Shown piece after piece: positions 8,322 through 17,683 of a DNA stretch of 64,000 nt. The stretch's first letter is position 1; every line of letters begins with the position of its first letter. The position numbers and the translations under genes were made by a program. The notes beneath the pieces were generated by a model. That model had not been told where the DNA came from. It saw nothing but the letters and a program-made list of their open reading frames with translations, and did not search any database. Source of the DNA: Pseudomonadales bacterium. Its GTDB lineage: Bacteria > Pseudomonadota > Gammaproteobacteria > Pseudomonadales > Pseudohongiellaceae. The stretch covers positions 1,569,001 through 1,633,000 of the forward strand of contig JACKOH010000001.1 of NCBI GenBank assembly GCA_024234395.1, read 5' to 3'.

Positions 8322-8912
8322 ATGAAATTCTGTCACAACTGCGGTGGCTCCGTGCAGCAACGCATACCCGAAGGCGATGACAAACTGCGCTATTGCTGTG
8401 ACAGCTGCGATGTGGTTTTTTATCAGAACCCGAAAAACATAGTCGGCACCCTGCCCACCTATGCTGACCAGGTACTGTTGTGTCGACGGGCGATCGAGCC
8501 ACGTCGTGGGAAATGGACCCTGCCGGCCGGCTTCATGGAAAACGGTGAGACGACCCTGGACGGGGCGATTCGAGAGACCGCCGAAGAGGCCGGTGCCAGG
8601 GTCACCGTTGCGCCAAACAGCCTGTATACCCTGTTCAACCTCCCCTACATCAACCAGGTCTACCTGTTTTTCCGCGCCCAGCTGGTAGACCTCGATTTTG
8701 CCCCGGGTGTGGAATCACTGGAAGTCGGACTGTTCACCGAAGACCAGATACCGTGGGATGAAATTGCCTTTCCAGTGGTGCGCAGTACGCTGGAACATTA
8801 TTTCCGGGACCGGACCGGCGGGGAATACCCGGTGCGCATGTTTGATATCCGCTATGACAACCAGGGCATTACGACCCGGCTGATCAGCCACAGCCACAAC
8901 GAGGAACCCTGA
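8322..8912 (+). CDS. NUDIX hydrolase with N-terminal zinc ribbon
   Basis: 196 residues from ATG 8322 (MKFCHNCGG); the open frame extends upstream without homology. Two cysteine pairs (CHNC and CCDSC) in the first 35 residues form a zinc ribbon. The Nudix box is GFMENGETTLDGAIRETAEEAG-A, matching Gx5Ex7REUxEExGU. It should cleave a nucleoside diphosphate linked to another group, NADH or ADP-ribose type. The SQPWPFP signature of NudC is not present, so NADH specificity is not claimed. Stands alone, convergent with the NIF3-like gene. Confidence 0.88.
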   Translation: MKFCHNCGGSVQQRIPEGDDKLRYCCDSCDVVFYQNPKNIVGTLPTYADQVLLCRRAIEPRRGKWTLPAGFMENGETTLDGAIRETAEEAGARVTVAPNSLYTLFNLPYINQVYLFFRAQLVDLDFAPGVESLEVGLFTEDQIPWDEIAFPVVRSTLEHYFRDRTGGEYPVRMFDIRYDNQGITTRLISHSHNEEP

Positions 8913-8951
8913 TATACCTGGTCGCACTCTTTGTGCCAGAAGTTCTGGAGA

Positions 8952-9290
8952 TCAGGAAATGGTCGGCGGATAATTTTCCAGCTTCAGTACTGCGTAAGCG
9001 GGTTCTTCGTAAGGATGTGCCTTCTTCAGCGCGGCAAGTGCGGATCCAAGATGAGCCTCTACACAGACCAGCTCCACCTTGAATTCATCGACCTTTTCCA
9101 ACTCACCTACTGAACCGATAAAGGGAGAGCTGGCTTCTCCCGGTTGAAACTGGCCGGTGCCACGGGTCTGCCAGGCACACTTCGCATATTCCCCAACCCT
9201 GCCCGCTCCGGCGCTGAACAGTGCTTCCTTGACTGTTTCCAGATGCGACTCTGGTACGTAGAACTCGATGCGGTATAACTGTTCTTCCAT
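8952..9290 (-). CDS. YqfO/NIF3 C-terminal-like (PII-like fold) protein
   Basis: 112 residues resembling the PII-like insert domain of NIF3/YqfO proteins: begins YRIEFYVPESHLETVKEALF, has GAGRVGEYAKCAWQTRGTGQF in the middle and ends HPYEEPAYAVLKLE, the signature of this stand-alone family. Function unknown; related proteins bind metal or have been tied to NIF3-family enzymes. No signal peptide. Convergent with the NUDIX gene. Confidence 0.8.
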   Translation of the reverse strand: MEEQLYRIEFYVPESHLETVKEALFSAGAGRVGEYAKCAWQTRGTGQFQPGEASSPFIGSVGELEKVDEFKVELVCVEAHLGSALAALKKAHPYEEPAYAVLKLENYPPTIS

Positions 9291-9452
9291 TGCGATGCGA
9301 TACCTCCGTTATGAGAACTCTCCGCGCTTGAAAGCGGCGTCCCGCTTTACCCGTACGACCAGCCCGTTTTACCGGGCAGACTCATGCTCCACTCTGGCTC
9401 CAGGTGAGCCGGAACCGTCTACTCAAAGCCACCACTTCCAGCCAGCCGCTAC

Positions 9453-9595
9453 TAACAGGTTTTTGAAAAACTCTCAGCTGGCACATGACAAGGCAAAATC
9501 TGGCGGAGAAGCGCAGTTTACTGGCCGTAAGTGTGCAATTTGAGCCAAAATTAATGCCGTATTGCCGGCTGAGAGTTTGCCAACAGGCTGCTAAT
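9453..9595. repeat. Second copy of the 147-bp MITE-like element
   Basis: TAACAGGTTTTTGAAAAACT at the left end and CAACAGGCTGCTAA at the right end form imperfect inverted repeats (shared core AACTCTCAG[CT]TGGCA against its complement). The interior (GACAAGGCAAAATCTGG, CAGTTTACTGGCCGTAA, ATTTGAGCCAAAATTAATGC) aligns colinearly with 4136-4282. The right end supplies the TAG stop of purL (9591-9593), just as the other copy supplies the stop of pspF. Confidence 0.83.
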
Positions 9596-12500
9596 CGAAC
9601 CAGCGTCGGCCACTCCTGAACAGGCGCAGCGCCGGGGCGTCTTCCTGCCAGTCCGCGGGATGCCAGGAGTTCTGCGTGGTGCGGAATACCCGTTCCGGAT
9701 GCGGCATCATGATAGTGACCCGGCCGTCGTCACTGGTTACTCCGGCTATCCCCCCGGGCGAGCCATTGGGATTGAACGGATAGCGATCAGTTACTGCACC
9801 CCGGTTATCCACATATTGCATGGACACACCGCCGTCTTTCAACAGTTGCTCCTGCGCGTCTGCCCCGGCAAACCGGGCCTGCCCTTCGCCGTGCGCCACA
9901 GCAATCGGGAACACCGAACCGACCAGGTCCGCCAGCAGCAGGGAACGGGATTCGGCGATCTGCACGCCCACCAGGCGCGCTTCAAACTGTTCGGAGCGGT
10001 TTCTCACGAAGCGCGGCCAGTTTCCGGCACCGGGAATCAGGTCGCCGAGCAAAGACAGCATCTGGCAGCCGTTACAGACACCCAGGGTAAGGGTATCGGA
10101 ACGCTCGAAGAAGCGTTCAAACTGCTCTCGCAAGCCGTCGTTGAACAGTACCGATTTCGCCCAGCCTCCACCTGCTCCCAGCACGTCCCCGTAGGAAAAC
10201 CCGCCGCAGGCAACCAGCATTTGAAAATCGTCCAGCCGGTGTCGACCGGCAGCCAGGTCGGTCATATGGACATCGACGGCACTGAAGCGGGCCCGTTGAA
10301 AAGCGGCCGCCATTTCCACCTGACCGTTAACGCCCTGTTCTCTCAATACCGCCACCCGGGGCTGGGAAGCCAGGTTGATATAAGGTGCGGTAATATCTTC
10401 ACTGGGGTCAAAACTCAAACTGACCGGCAGGCCCGGATCGTCACGATCCAGAATTGCGTCAAACTCCTCTCGGGCGCAGTCGGCATTGTCTCGCATGGCC
10501 TGGATTCGATAACTGGTTTCACTCCAGGTCCGTTGTAATTCAATGCGGTCGGCTGCCAGCAATTCCCCGCCCTGATAGCGCACCACGACGCGGTCGTCTT
10601 CTGTCACCGTGCCAAGTTCCTGCAGGCACTCTCCCAGACCAAGTTCACCGGCCAGTTGCCGGATGCTGTCCAGCTCGGCCGTGCTGACCTGCAGCACGGC
10701 ACCCAGTTCCTCGTTGAAGAGCATGGCCAGCGCCGACCCTGACTCCACCGCCGGCAGTGTAATCTGCAGACCGCAGCGGGACGCGAAAGCCATCTCTACA
10801 AGCGTGGCTGCCAGGCCTCCATCGGAGCGATCGTGGTAGGCAAGTAACCGGTCAGTCGCAATCAGTTGCTGCACCAGGTTGAAGAATGCCCGCAGGTCTG
10901 CGGGATCATCCAGATCGGCAGGTACGGAACCGAAGCGGCGGTAAACCTGTTCCAGGGCCGAACCACCCAGGCGATTGCGTCCCCGTCCCAGATCCAGCAG
11001 CAACAGCGTCGTGTCACCGCGATCCAGACATAACTGGGGGGTCACGGCCTTGCGCACATCGGTAACCGGTGCAAAAGCGGAAATGATCAGTGACAGCGGG
11101 GCCGTGTTACTGCGTTCTCTGCCCTCCTCCTGCCAGACGGTCCGCATCGACATGGAATCCTTGCCCACCGGGATGCAGATTCCGAGCTGCGGACACAGCT
11201 CCATACCCACTGCCTTGACCGTTCGGTACAGACTGGCATCCTCATCGCCATGACCGGCGGCAACCATCCAGTTGGCAGACAGCTTGATATCGGACAGGCG
11301 GGCAATCGGCGCACAGCAGATATTGGTGATTGCCTCGCCGATGGCCATACGCCCAGACGCCGGGGCGTCCAGCAGTGCGACGGGGGTTCGCTCACCCATG
11401 GCCATCGCCTCTCCGCAGTGGACGTCGAAGCTGCTGGTGGTGATTGCCGCGTCGGCCACCGGTACCTGCCAGGGACCGACCATCTGATCCCGGCTCACCT
11501 GCCCGGTAATGGTCCGGTCACCGATGGTAATCAGAAAGCTCTTGCTGGCCACTGTAGGCAGGCTCAGCACTCGGGACAGGGCTTCGCCCGGCTCGATACC
11601 TTCCAGCTGCGGATTCCTGAACCCGCGTGGGATCGACATCGCCTGGCGGTGCATCTTCGGTGGCTTGCCAAACAGCACATTCATGGGCAGATCAATCGGG
11701 CTGTTGCCAAAGTGGGCATCCTGCAGGCGAATCCACTGTTCTCCGGTGGCCTCGCCGACCACCGCGTAGGGGCAGCGTTCGCGGCTGCAGATCGCTTCAA
11801 AGGCGGCCAGGTCCGAGTTGTCGACGGCCAGCACGTAGCGTTCCTGTGCTTCATTGCACCAGATTTCCAGGGGCGAGAGCTGGGCCTCGGCGCTGGGAAT
11901 CATACGCAGCTGAAAGTGGCCACCGCGACCGGCATCCTTGACCAGTTCCGGCAGGGCATTGGACAGCCCTCCGGCGCCGACATCGTGAATGAAGCGGATC
12001 GGGTTGGCATCACCCAACTGCCAGCACCGATCGATAACTTCCTGACAGCGCCGTTCCATTTCCGGGTTGTCACGCTGTACCGAGGCAAAATCAAGCTGCT
12101 CATTGCTGGCGCCCGCCGCCATGGAACTGGCGGCGCCGCCACCCAGGCCGATCAGCATGGCCGGGCCGCCCAGCACGATCAACCTGGCGCCTGCCTCGAC
12201 CTGACCTTTCTGAACATGCTGTGGGCGTATGTTGCCATAGCCACCGGCAATCATGATGGGCTTGTGATAGCCGCGTACCTCGCTCCAGCCATTGCCGAGT
12301 TCCACCTGCTCCTCGAAAGTCCGGAAATAACCACAAAGATTGGGGCGACCGAATTCGTTATTGAACGCGGCACCGCCTAGAGGGCCCTCGATCATGATGT
12401 CCAGCGCAGAGGCAATGTGGGCCGGCTTACCGAAATCCTCCTCCCAGGGCTGCTCCCGACCCGGCAGTCGCAGGTTGGAAACACTGAACCCGGTGAGCCC

Positions 12501-13514
12501 GGCCTTCGGTTTGGCTCCCCGGCCGGTGGCCCCTTCGTCGCGAATTTCCCCACCGGATCCGGTCGCCGCACCAGGAAATGGTGCGATCGCCGTGGGATGG
12601 TTGTGAGTCTCCACCTTCATCAGGATCGGTATCTCTTCCTTATGGAAACGATACTCGTTACTGTGGGGATCCGGAAAGAAACGGCCGGCCAAAGGCCCTG
12701 ACATCACTGCCGCATTGTCGGCGTAAGCGGACAATACGCCTTCCGGGGCCAGACGATGGGTGTTGCGGATCATGGCAAACAGGCTGTGCTCCTGTGGCTC
12801 GCCGTCAACCGTCCAGCTGGCATTGAATATCTTGTGCCGGCAATGCTCCGAGTTCGCCTGGGCAAACATCATCAGTTCCACGTCGCTGGGATTGCGGCGT
12901 AACTGCATGAAACTGTCGTAGAGGTAATCGATTTCGTCCGGAGCCAGGGCCAGCCCCATCTGCTGATTGGCGTCCACCAACGCCGCCTTGCCCACCCCCA
13001 GGATATCGACAAGCTCCAGTGGCTGTGGCTGGGCGTCCTGAAACAGCAGGGCGCCCTGTTCTGGCTGGTCGAAAACCGCCTGGGTCATCCGGTCATGCAG
13101 TTGGCTGTCCAGTAACAGCAACTCGGTAATCGACAGCTGTCTGCTGCAGATTACTTCATAGGTGATACCACGCTCGACACGGCGGACCTGGGTCAGACCA
13201 CAATTATGCAGAATATCGGTTGCCTTGCTGGACCAGGGAGACCAGGTTCCCGGCCTTGGTACTACCAGTCTGATCTTGCTCTCGGTTGCTACCTCACGGT
13301 CTGCTGCAAAAGGTCCAGTTGCCTCGCCCGGACCGTATTCGAGCAGTGCCTGCAGTCTCGTGATTTCCTGCTCAGACAGTGCTTCGCTGGTGTCGACGAA
13401 GTGCAGATAACGGTCGTCTATGGCTATGATTGCGGGTAATGTTTGCTGGAGATCGGCCAGCAGTCTGTTCTTTTTGAAAGCGGAAAGCGCTGCGGCTCCG
13501 TACATCAGAAGCAT
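9591..13514 (-). CDS. purL: Phosphoribosylformylglycinamidine synthase (FGAM synthetase)
   Basis: A 1307-residue large-type PurL that converts FGAR, glutamine and ATP to FGAM in step four of purine biosynthesis. N-terminal PurS-like domain (ALSAFKKNRLLADLQ), linker with NSEHCRHKIF near residue 220, two AIR-synthase-like halves (KVETHNHPTAIAPFPGAATG near 300; GKDSMSMRT near 790) and a C-terminal glutamine amidotransferase domain with nucleophile LGVCNGCQML near 1145 and PHPERVFR near 1275. Length is normal for proteobacteria. Its stop codon lies in the flanking repeat element. It shares strand with tadA, 176 bases upstream. Confidence 0.98.
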   Translation of the reverse strand: MLLMYGAAALSAFKKNRLLADLQQTLPAIIAIDDRYLHFVDTSEALSEQEITRLQALLEYGPGEATGPFAADREVATESKIRLVVPRPGTWSPWSSKATDILHNCGLTQVRRVERGITYEVICSRQLSITELLLLDSQLHDRMTQAVFDQPEQGALLFQDAQPQPLELVDILGVGKAALVDANQQMGLALAPDEIDYLYDSFMQLRRNPSDVELMMFAQANSEHCRHKIFNASWTVDGEPQEHSLFAMIRNTHRLAPEGVLSAYADNAAVMSGPLAGRFFPDPHSNEYRFHKEEIPILMKVETHNHPTAIAPFPGAATGSGGEIRDEGATGRGAKPKAGLTGFSVSNLRLPGREQPWEEDFGKPAHIASALDIMIEGPLGGAAFNNEFGRPNLCGYFRTFEEQVELGNGWSEVRGYHKPIMIAGGYGNIRPQHVQKGQVEAGARLIVLGGPAMLIGLGGGAASSMAAGASNEQLDFASVQRDNPEMERRCQEVIDRCWQLGDANPIRFIHDVGAGGLSNALPELVKDAGRGGHFQLRMIPSAEAQLSPLEIWCNEAQERYVLAVDNSDLAAFEAICSRERCPYAVVGEATGEQWIRLQDAHFGNSPIDLPMNVLFGKPPKMHRQAMSIPRGFRNPQLEGIEPGEALSRVLSLPTVASKSFLITIGDRTITGQVSRDQMVGPWQVPVADAAITTSSFDVHCGEAMAMGERTPVALLDAPASGRMAIGEAITNICCAPIARLSDIKLSANWMVAAGHGDEDASLYRTVKAVGMELCPQLGICIPVGKDSMSMRTVWQEEGRERSNTAPLSLIISAFAPVTDVRKAVTPQLCLDRGDTTLLLLDLGRGRNRLGGSALEQVYRRFGSVPADLDDPADLRAFFNLVQQLIATDRLLAYHDRSDGGLAATLVEMAFASRCGLQITLPAVESGSALAMLFNEELGAVLQVSTAELDSIRQLAGELGLGECLQELGTVTEDDRVVVRYQGGELLAADRIELQRTWSETSYRIQAMRDNADCAREEFDAILDRDDPGLPVSLSFDPSEDITAPYINLASQPRVAVLREQGVNGQVEMAAAFQRARFSAVDVHMTDLAAGRHRLDDFQMLVACGGFSYGDVLGAGGGWAKSVLFNDGLREQFERFFERSDTLTLGVCNGCQMLSLLGDLIPGAGNWPRFVRNRSEQFEARLVGVQIAESRSLLLADLVGSVFPIAVAHGEGQARFAGADAQEQLLKDGGVSMQYVDNRGAVTDRYPFNPNGSPGGIAGVTSDDGRVTIMMPHPERVFRTTQNSWHPADWQEDAPALRLFRSGRRWFD

Positions 13515-13690
13515 TGAATTTCAGTCCTTGATCCTGGTCGTAAAAAATCTGTTGCGGATGATACGGGAAATATTCTGTGAATAAACCCCTGGCCTGGCAG
13601 GGAAGTGTTTGAGTTAACACGTCTCTGATCCGGTTGATCGCTGCCGGACGCTTAGCGGGACCCCGGACGCGAGGAGCCGTTGTCGACAGG

Positions 13691-14176
13691 CTAACCTCCA
13701 CTCCGCGAGCGTCTGCTGCGAAAAAAAGTCTGCAACAGGTCGCCACATTCAGAGGCACCGATACCCTCGATGACTTCAATTCGATGATTGAACCAGGTGT
13801 CCTCTGCCAGTTGCCGCTGGCTAACGACACTGCCGGCGCGAGGTTCCCGGGCGCCGAACACCAGGGTGCTGATGCGTGCGTGCATGATGGCGCCTACGCA
13901 CATGGTGCAGGGCTCAATGGTGACGTACAGAACGCTACCCGGGAGCCGGTAATTATTCAAAGTCCGGGCTGCTTCCCGGATCGCGACTATTTCGGCATGG
14001 GCGGTGGGATCGGCGCTGCTGATCGGGCGATTGAACCCTTCACCAATGATTTCCTGCCCTGCCACCAGAACCGCCCCGATGGGCACCTCGCCCAACTCTG
14101 TCGCCCGCTCCGCCAGCTGAATGGCTCGCTTCATCCAGTGCTCATGGCAGGGCTGCTGTTGTGGTAAGGCGGTCAT
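13691..14176 (-). CDS. tadA: tRNA-specific adenosine-34 deaminase TadA
   Basis: 161 residues from ATG 14176 (MTALPQQQ); an extended start at 14254 is open but not expected. Cytidine-deaminase fold with HAE (TAHAEIVAIREA) and PCTMC zinc motifs, and PIGAVLV at the N-terminus. It converts A34 to inosine in the tRNA-Arg(ACG) wobble position. In related genomes tadA lies near purL and the guaBA genes, as here. The 3' end carries a short basic tail (RSRRSRSGG). Confidence 0.95.
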   Translation of the reverse strand: MTALPQQQPCHEHWMKRAIQLAERATELGEVPIGAVLVAGQEIIGEGFNRPISSADPTAHAEIVAIREAARTLNNYRLPGSVLYVTIEPCTMCVGAIMHARISTLVFGAREPRAGSVVSQRQLAEDTWFNHRIEVIEGIGASECGDLLQTFFRSRRSRSGG

Positions 14177-14418
14177 CTTGTTGGTATCGGTTGCCTGGCC
14201 GGGTCGGGCAATTGGAATCAACTTTGTGTCGCTGCCGGCTTCGCTTATCAGCAAGCCTGAACTTTCACTGCCTTACCAGCCACTGTTGCCAGGCCGCTAT
14301 TATAAAGCAGATCAACCGCTTGCTGGGGTAAAAGTTCACCGGTCGCAGGCCTTCACACACAGGTACTGCGGAGGTGACTCTTCCTGGACGCTGTGCAACG
14401 CCGATTATACACTGCAGC

Positions 14419-15666
14419 ATGCCTCCCCATTGCATTGAAGACCATCTTGCCACCCTATATCAGACCGAGTCACGCCGGGTGCTGGCCACTTTGATTCGAC
14501 TGCTGAACGGCAATTTCGAACTTGCTGAAGACGCTCTGCAGGATGCCTTCACTGCGGCGTTTTCACAATGGCAACACGATGGAATTCCTGAGAACCCGCG
14601 GGCCTGGCTGGTCTCCACCGGTCGTTTCAAAGCGATCGACAGCTTGCGTAAAAATTCCCGCCTGGACGCTACCCAGGCGGCTTTTGCCAGATTGCTGGAA
14701 AACGACCCACAATCTACGCCTTTTGAAGAAGAAGAGCCGATCGAGGATGATCGCTTACGACTGATATTCACCTGCTGTCACCCCAGCCTCTCGGGGGAAG
14801 CGCGCATCGCGTTGACCTTACGGGAAGTGTGTGGTTTGACTACCGAAGCTATCGCCGCCGCCTTTCTGGTCCCGGTCGCAACCCTGGCGCAGCGTATCGT
14901 GCGGGCAAAGAATAAGATCCGCGACGCGGGAATCCCTTACCAGATACCCGAACCTTCGGCTCTGTCGGAGCGCCTGGATGCGGTCCTCTCAGTGGTCTAC
15001 CTGGTATTCAATGAGGCGTATTCCGCCTCCAGCGGAGCTGAGCTGACGCAGCAGGCTCTTTCCGTTGAGGCGATCCGCCTGGGCCGTTTATTGCAGACCT
15101 TGCTGCCTGAAACCGAGGTGATGGGACTGTTGGCCCTGATGCTGCTGCACGATGCCAGGCGCGCGGCACGAACCACTGCTGCGGGCGATCTTATTCCCCT
15201 GGAGGAACAGGATCGCGTACTCTGGAACCGGGAACAGATCCGGGAAGGCAGTGAACTGGTGGTAAAAGCCCTGCAGTCCGGTCCACCCGGCGCGTATACG
15301 TTACAGGCCGCGATAGCCGCAGTACACGCGGAAGCACCGTCAGCTGAAGCAACGGATTGGGCGGAAATCACTGGCCTGTATGACCTGCTGCTGCGTTTCA
15401 ACCCCTCTCCGGTGGTAGAACTCAATCGCGCCGTCGCCCTGGCCATGCGTGACGGGCCTGAGACCGGTTTGCAGGCAATCGACAGGCTGATGGAGCGCAA
15501 CGATCTACAACGTTACCATCTGTTGCATGCCGCGAGGGCCGATCTGTATCGCCGTCTCGACGAGCCGCAACAGGCCATCCTCTGCTACCAGCAGGCCCTC
15601 GAGCTGGTGCTGCAGGAACCAGAACGGCGCTTTCTGCAACGGCGCCTCGCCTCGTTACAAAAATAA
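14419..15666 (+). CDS. ECF42-type RNA polymerase sigma factor with C-terminal DUF6596/TPR-like domain
   Basis: 415 residues. The N-terminal 150 carry sigma region 2 (EDALQDAFTAAFSQW, NPRAWLVSTGRFKAIDSLRK) and region 4 (LTLREVCGLTTEAIAAAFLVPVATLAQRIVRAKNKIR). The long helical C-terminus (ending ILCYQQALELVLQEPERRFL) is the repeat-like extension typical of ECF42 and replaces a dedicated anti-sigma factor as control element (family knowledge). The genes downstream, including a YciI/DGPF protein, are the standard ECF42 companions and likely its regulon. ATG 14419 fits family N-termini; GTG 14374 is the alternative and is preceded by GCGG. Confidence 0.9.
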   Translation: MPPHCIEDHLATLYQTESRRVLATLIRLLNGNFELAEDALQDAFTAAFSQWQHDGIPENPRAWLVSTGRFKAIDSLRKNSRLDATQAAFARLLENDPQSTPFEEEEPIEDDRLRLIFTCCHPSLSGEARIALTLREVCGLTTEAIAAAFLVPVATLAQRIVRAKNKIRDAGIPYQIPEPSALSERLDAVLSVVYLVFNEAYSASSGAELTQQALSVEAIRLGRLLQTLLPETEVMGLLALMLLHDARRAARTTAAGDLIPLEEQDRVLWNREQIREGSELVVKALQSGPPGAYTLQAAIAAVHAEAPSAEATDWAEITGLYDLLLRFNPSPVVELNRAVALAMRDGPETGLQAIDRLMERNDLQRYHLLHAARADLYRRLDEPQQAILCYQQALELVLQEPERRFLQRRLASLQK

Positions 15667-15751
15667 AGTTTTTTTCCAACTGCTGTCGAAACCGGCATAC
15701 GAAACTCGACTATAAGGTGACAGTACGCACTGACAACAGAGGATTTGCATC

Positions 15752-16123
15752 ATGAGTTATATCGACGGATTTGTTATCGCCGTGCCGCGCGCCAATAAAG
15801 ACGCATTCATCAGGCACGCTGAAACCGGTGACCCGGTCTTCATTGAACTGGGCGCGTCCCGGGTTCTCGAATGCTGGGAGGACGATGTCCCTGACGGCAA
15901 GCTGACCGATTTTCGCCGTGCAGTGCAGGCCAGGGATGACGAGGCCGTGGTGTTTTCCTGGATCGAATGGCCAGACAAGGCCACCCGCGATGCCGGCATG
16001 AAAAAAATGCTGGCGGGAATGGATGGCGATGAGCGCCTCAACCAGGAAAATAACCCCATGCCCTTCGACGGTATGCGGATGATATTCGGTGGCTTCAAAC
16101 CGGTCGTGACGCTGGCCGAATAA
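15752..16123 (+). CDS. DUF1428 family protein
   Basis: 123 residues with a dimeric alpha-beta barrel look: MSYIDGFVIAVPRANKDAF at the start, ECWEDDVPDGKLTDFRRAVQA in the middle, and PFDGMRMIFGGFKP at the end, all DUF1428 signatures. Function unknown; common in ECF42-linked clusters with VOC and YciI proteins, as here. AGAGGAT is seven bases upstream of the ATG. Confidence 0.9.
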   Translation: MSYIDGFVIAVPRANKDAFIRHAETGDPVFIELGASRVLECWEDDVPDGKLTDFRRAVQARDDEAVVFSWIEWPDKATRDAGMKKMLAGMDGDERLNQENNPMPFDGMRMIFGGFKPVVTLAE

Positions 16124-16160
16124 GCGCCTGTCATTCACTTTCAGCAATAGGGAGAAAACC

Positions 16161-16979
16161 ATGCCTAATCGACACGGCGAATTTATCTGGTACGAATTAT
16201 TGACTAACAACAGCGACGCTGCACTTGAATTTTACAGTGCGATTCTCGGTTGGCGATCCACTGACAGCGGTCAGCCGGGAATGGATTACCGGATCCTACA
16301 TGCCAAGGAAGATGATCAGGGCGAGGGGTACGATGTCGGTGGTCTGATGCAGCTGACCGAAGAGATGCGGAACAATGGCGCCCGCCCGGTATGGCTGGGC
16401 TATATCGCCGTCGATGACGTGGACGTATGCGTTGCCGGTATTGTCGCCGCCGGCGGCAAGGTACAGATGCCCGCCACCGACATTCCCCAGGTCGGACGCC
16501 TCGCCATGGTAACCGACCCACAGGGCACACCGTTCTACATCATGCGCGGGAACAGCTCAGGCAGCAGCATGGCCTTTGCCTCGGACCGGCCCCGGGTTGG
16601 CCACTGTGCCTGGAATGAACTGGTAACGCCGGATCCCGAAGCGGCCAAGGCGTTTTATTTCCGGCAGTTCGGCTGGACCAAGGATGGCGAGATGGATATG
16701 GGAGCCATGGGCGCTTACGAGTTTATCCGTCACAACGGATTGATCGGCGCGATCATGCCCAAGCCTGAAGAGATGCCCATGCCAATGTGGCATTACTACT
16801 TCCGTTGCGCGGACATCGATACCGCGTTTCAGGCAATCTCGGAGCATGGCGGGCAGGTCCTGCACGGCCCCGATGAAATTCCCGGTGGCGATTTTATTGT
16901 CAAGGGCCTCGATCCACAGGGTGCGCTGTTCTCTCTGATAGGAACAAGAACCCATGCAGTTACGGAACTCGCACACTAG
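16161..16979 (+). CDS. VOC family protein with two glyoxalase-like domains
   Basis: 272 residues, two vicinal-oxygen-chelate modules: residues 5-125 (HGEFIWYELLTNNSDAALEFY...) and 140-262 (GHCAWNELVTPDPEAAKAFY...). Similar to CFP30B/27-kDa-antigen glyoxalase-like proteins; the substrate is unknown. RBS AGGGAGAA lies upstream. The TAG stop (16977-16979) is inside the CTAG boundary of the palindromic element that follows, so the C-terminus may have been set by that insertion. Confidence 0.88.
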   Translation: MPNRHGEFIWYELLTNNSDAALEFYSAILGWRSTDSGQPGMDYRILHAKEDDQGEGYDVGGLMQLTEEMRNNGARPVWLGYIAVDDVDVCVAGIVAAGGKVQMPATDIPQVGRLAMVTDPQGTPFYIMRGNSSGSSMAFASDRPRVGHCAWNELVTPDPEAAKAFYFRQFGWTKDGEMDMGAMGAYEFIRHNGLIGAIMPKPEEMPMPMWHYYFRCADIDTAFQAISEHGGQVLHGPDEIPGGDFIVKGLDPQGALFSLIGTRTHAVTELAH

Positions 16980-17245
16980 TGTCCTGTCCGGTTAATTCGT
17001 TGTATTTCAGAGCCTGCATAAAGCGCTGTAGTGAGGCGCGATCCACAGGGAATACTGGTTGTATTTCCAAGGGTCGCAACGCTGCTACAGCGCTTTATGC
17101 AGGCTCCCGGAGGGCGTGCCAGCCAAGACCCCTGGCCGCGTTGCGCCTTTTGACAAGGGCTACGGCCATTGCCTGCAAGGCGCGCCTTGCCAGGAACCTT
17201 GGCTGGCACGCTGAAATGCGACGAATTAACCGGACAGGACACTAG
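16976..17245. repeat. 270-bp palindromic MITE-like element with 25-bp perfect terminal inverted repeats
   Basis: Left end 16976-17000 (CTAGTGTCCTGTCCGGTTAA...) is the exact reverse complement of 17221-17245. Inside are further perfect inverted repeats: a 21-bp pair (17011-17031 with 17085-17105, AGCCTGCATAAAGCGCTGTA...), a 14-bp pair (17114-17127 with 17198-17211, GCGTGCCAGCCAAG) and a 16-bp palindrome GCAAGGCGCGCCTTGC (17175-17190). There is no transposase and the short ORFs on both strands are by-products of the symmetry. It splits the ECF42 cluster between the VOC and YciI genes. CTAG at both ends may be a target duplication. Confidence 0.88.
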
Positions 17246-17272
17246 CAGCTTCGAAACTTACAGGAGAACGAC

Positions 17273-17641
17273 ATGAAATACCTGTGTCTGGTCTATTACG
17301 ACGAGAACAAAATGCAGCAACTTACCCAGCAGGAATGGGACAGCCTCAACCGGGAGTGTATGGATTGTGTGGAAGGTCTGACTCAGGGCGGCCATTTCCT
17401 GGACGGAGCACCACTGTTATCCACCGAAACGGCAACCACCCTGCGTATGCGCGACAACAAGCCACTGGTCACCGATGGTCCGTTTGCCGAGACCAAGGAA
17501 CAACTGGCCGGGTTCTACATGCTGGAAGCCCGCGATATGAATGAGGCGCTGCGCCTGGCGGAGAAAATTCCTCCGGCCCGCTACGGCTGCGTGGAAATTC
17601 GCCCGATAAGGGAACTGCTGGCTCAGGATAACAGCCGTTAA
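17273..17641 (+). CDS. YciI family protein (DGPF domain)
   Basis: 122 residues. Starts MKYLCLVYYDENKM and carries TDGPFAETKEQLAGFY near residues 70-85, the DGPF motif typical of the YciI-related proteins found next to ECF42 sigma factors. Ferredoxin-like fold; no proven enzymatic role. RBS CAGGAGA precedes the ATG. It probably belonged to one transcription unit with the upstream VOC gene before the palindromic element separated them. Confidence 0.93.
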   Translation: MKYLCLVYYDENKMQQLTQQEWDSLNRECMDCVEGLTQGGHFLDGAPLLSTETATTLRMRDNKPLVTDGPFAETKEQLAGFYMLEARDMNEALRLAEKIPPARYGCVEIRPIRELLAQDNSR

Positions 17642-17683
17642 CTGCCCATAATGCGGAATGCGCAAATCATAAAGGAGCATAGC

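Noticed and set aside
16976..17245. Two mirror-image ORFs starting MSCPVNS on both strands
   Set aside because: They arise from the terminal inverted repeats of the palindromic element; no RBS, no domain.
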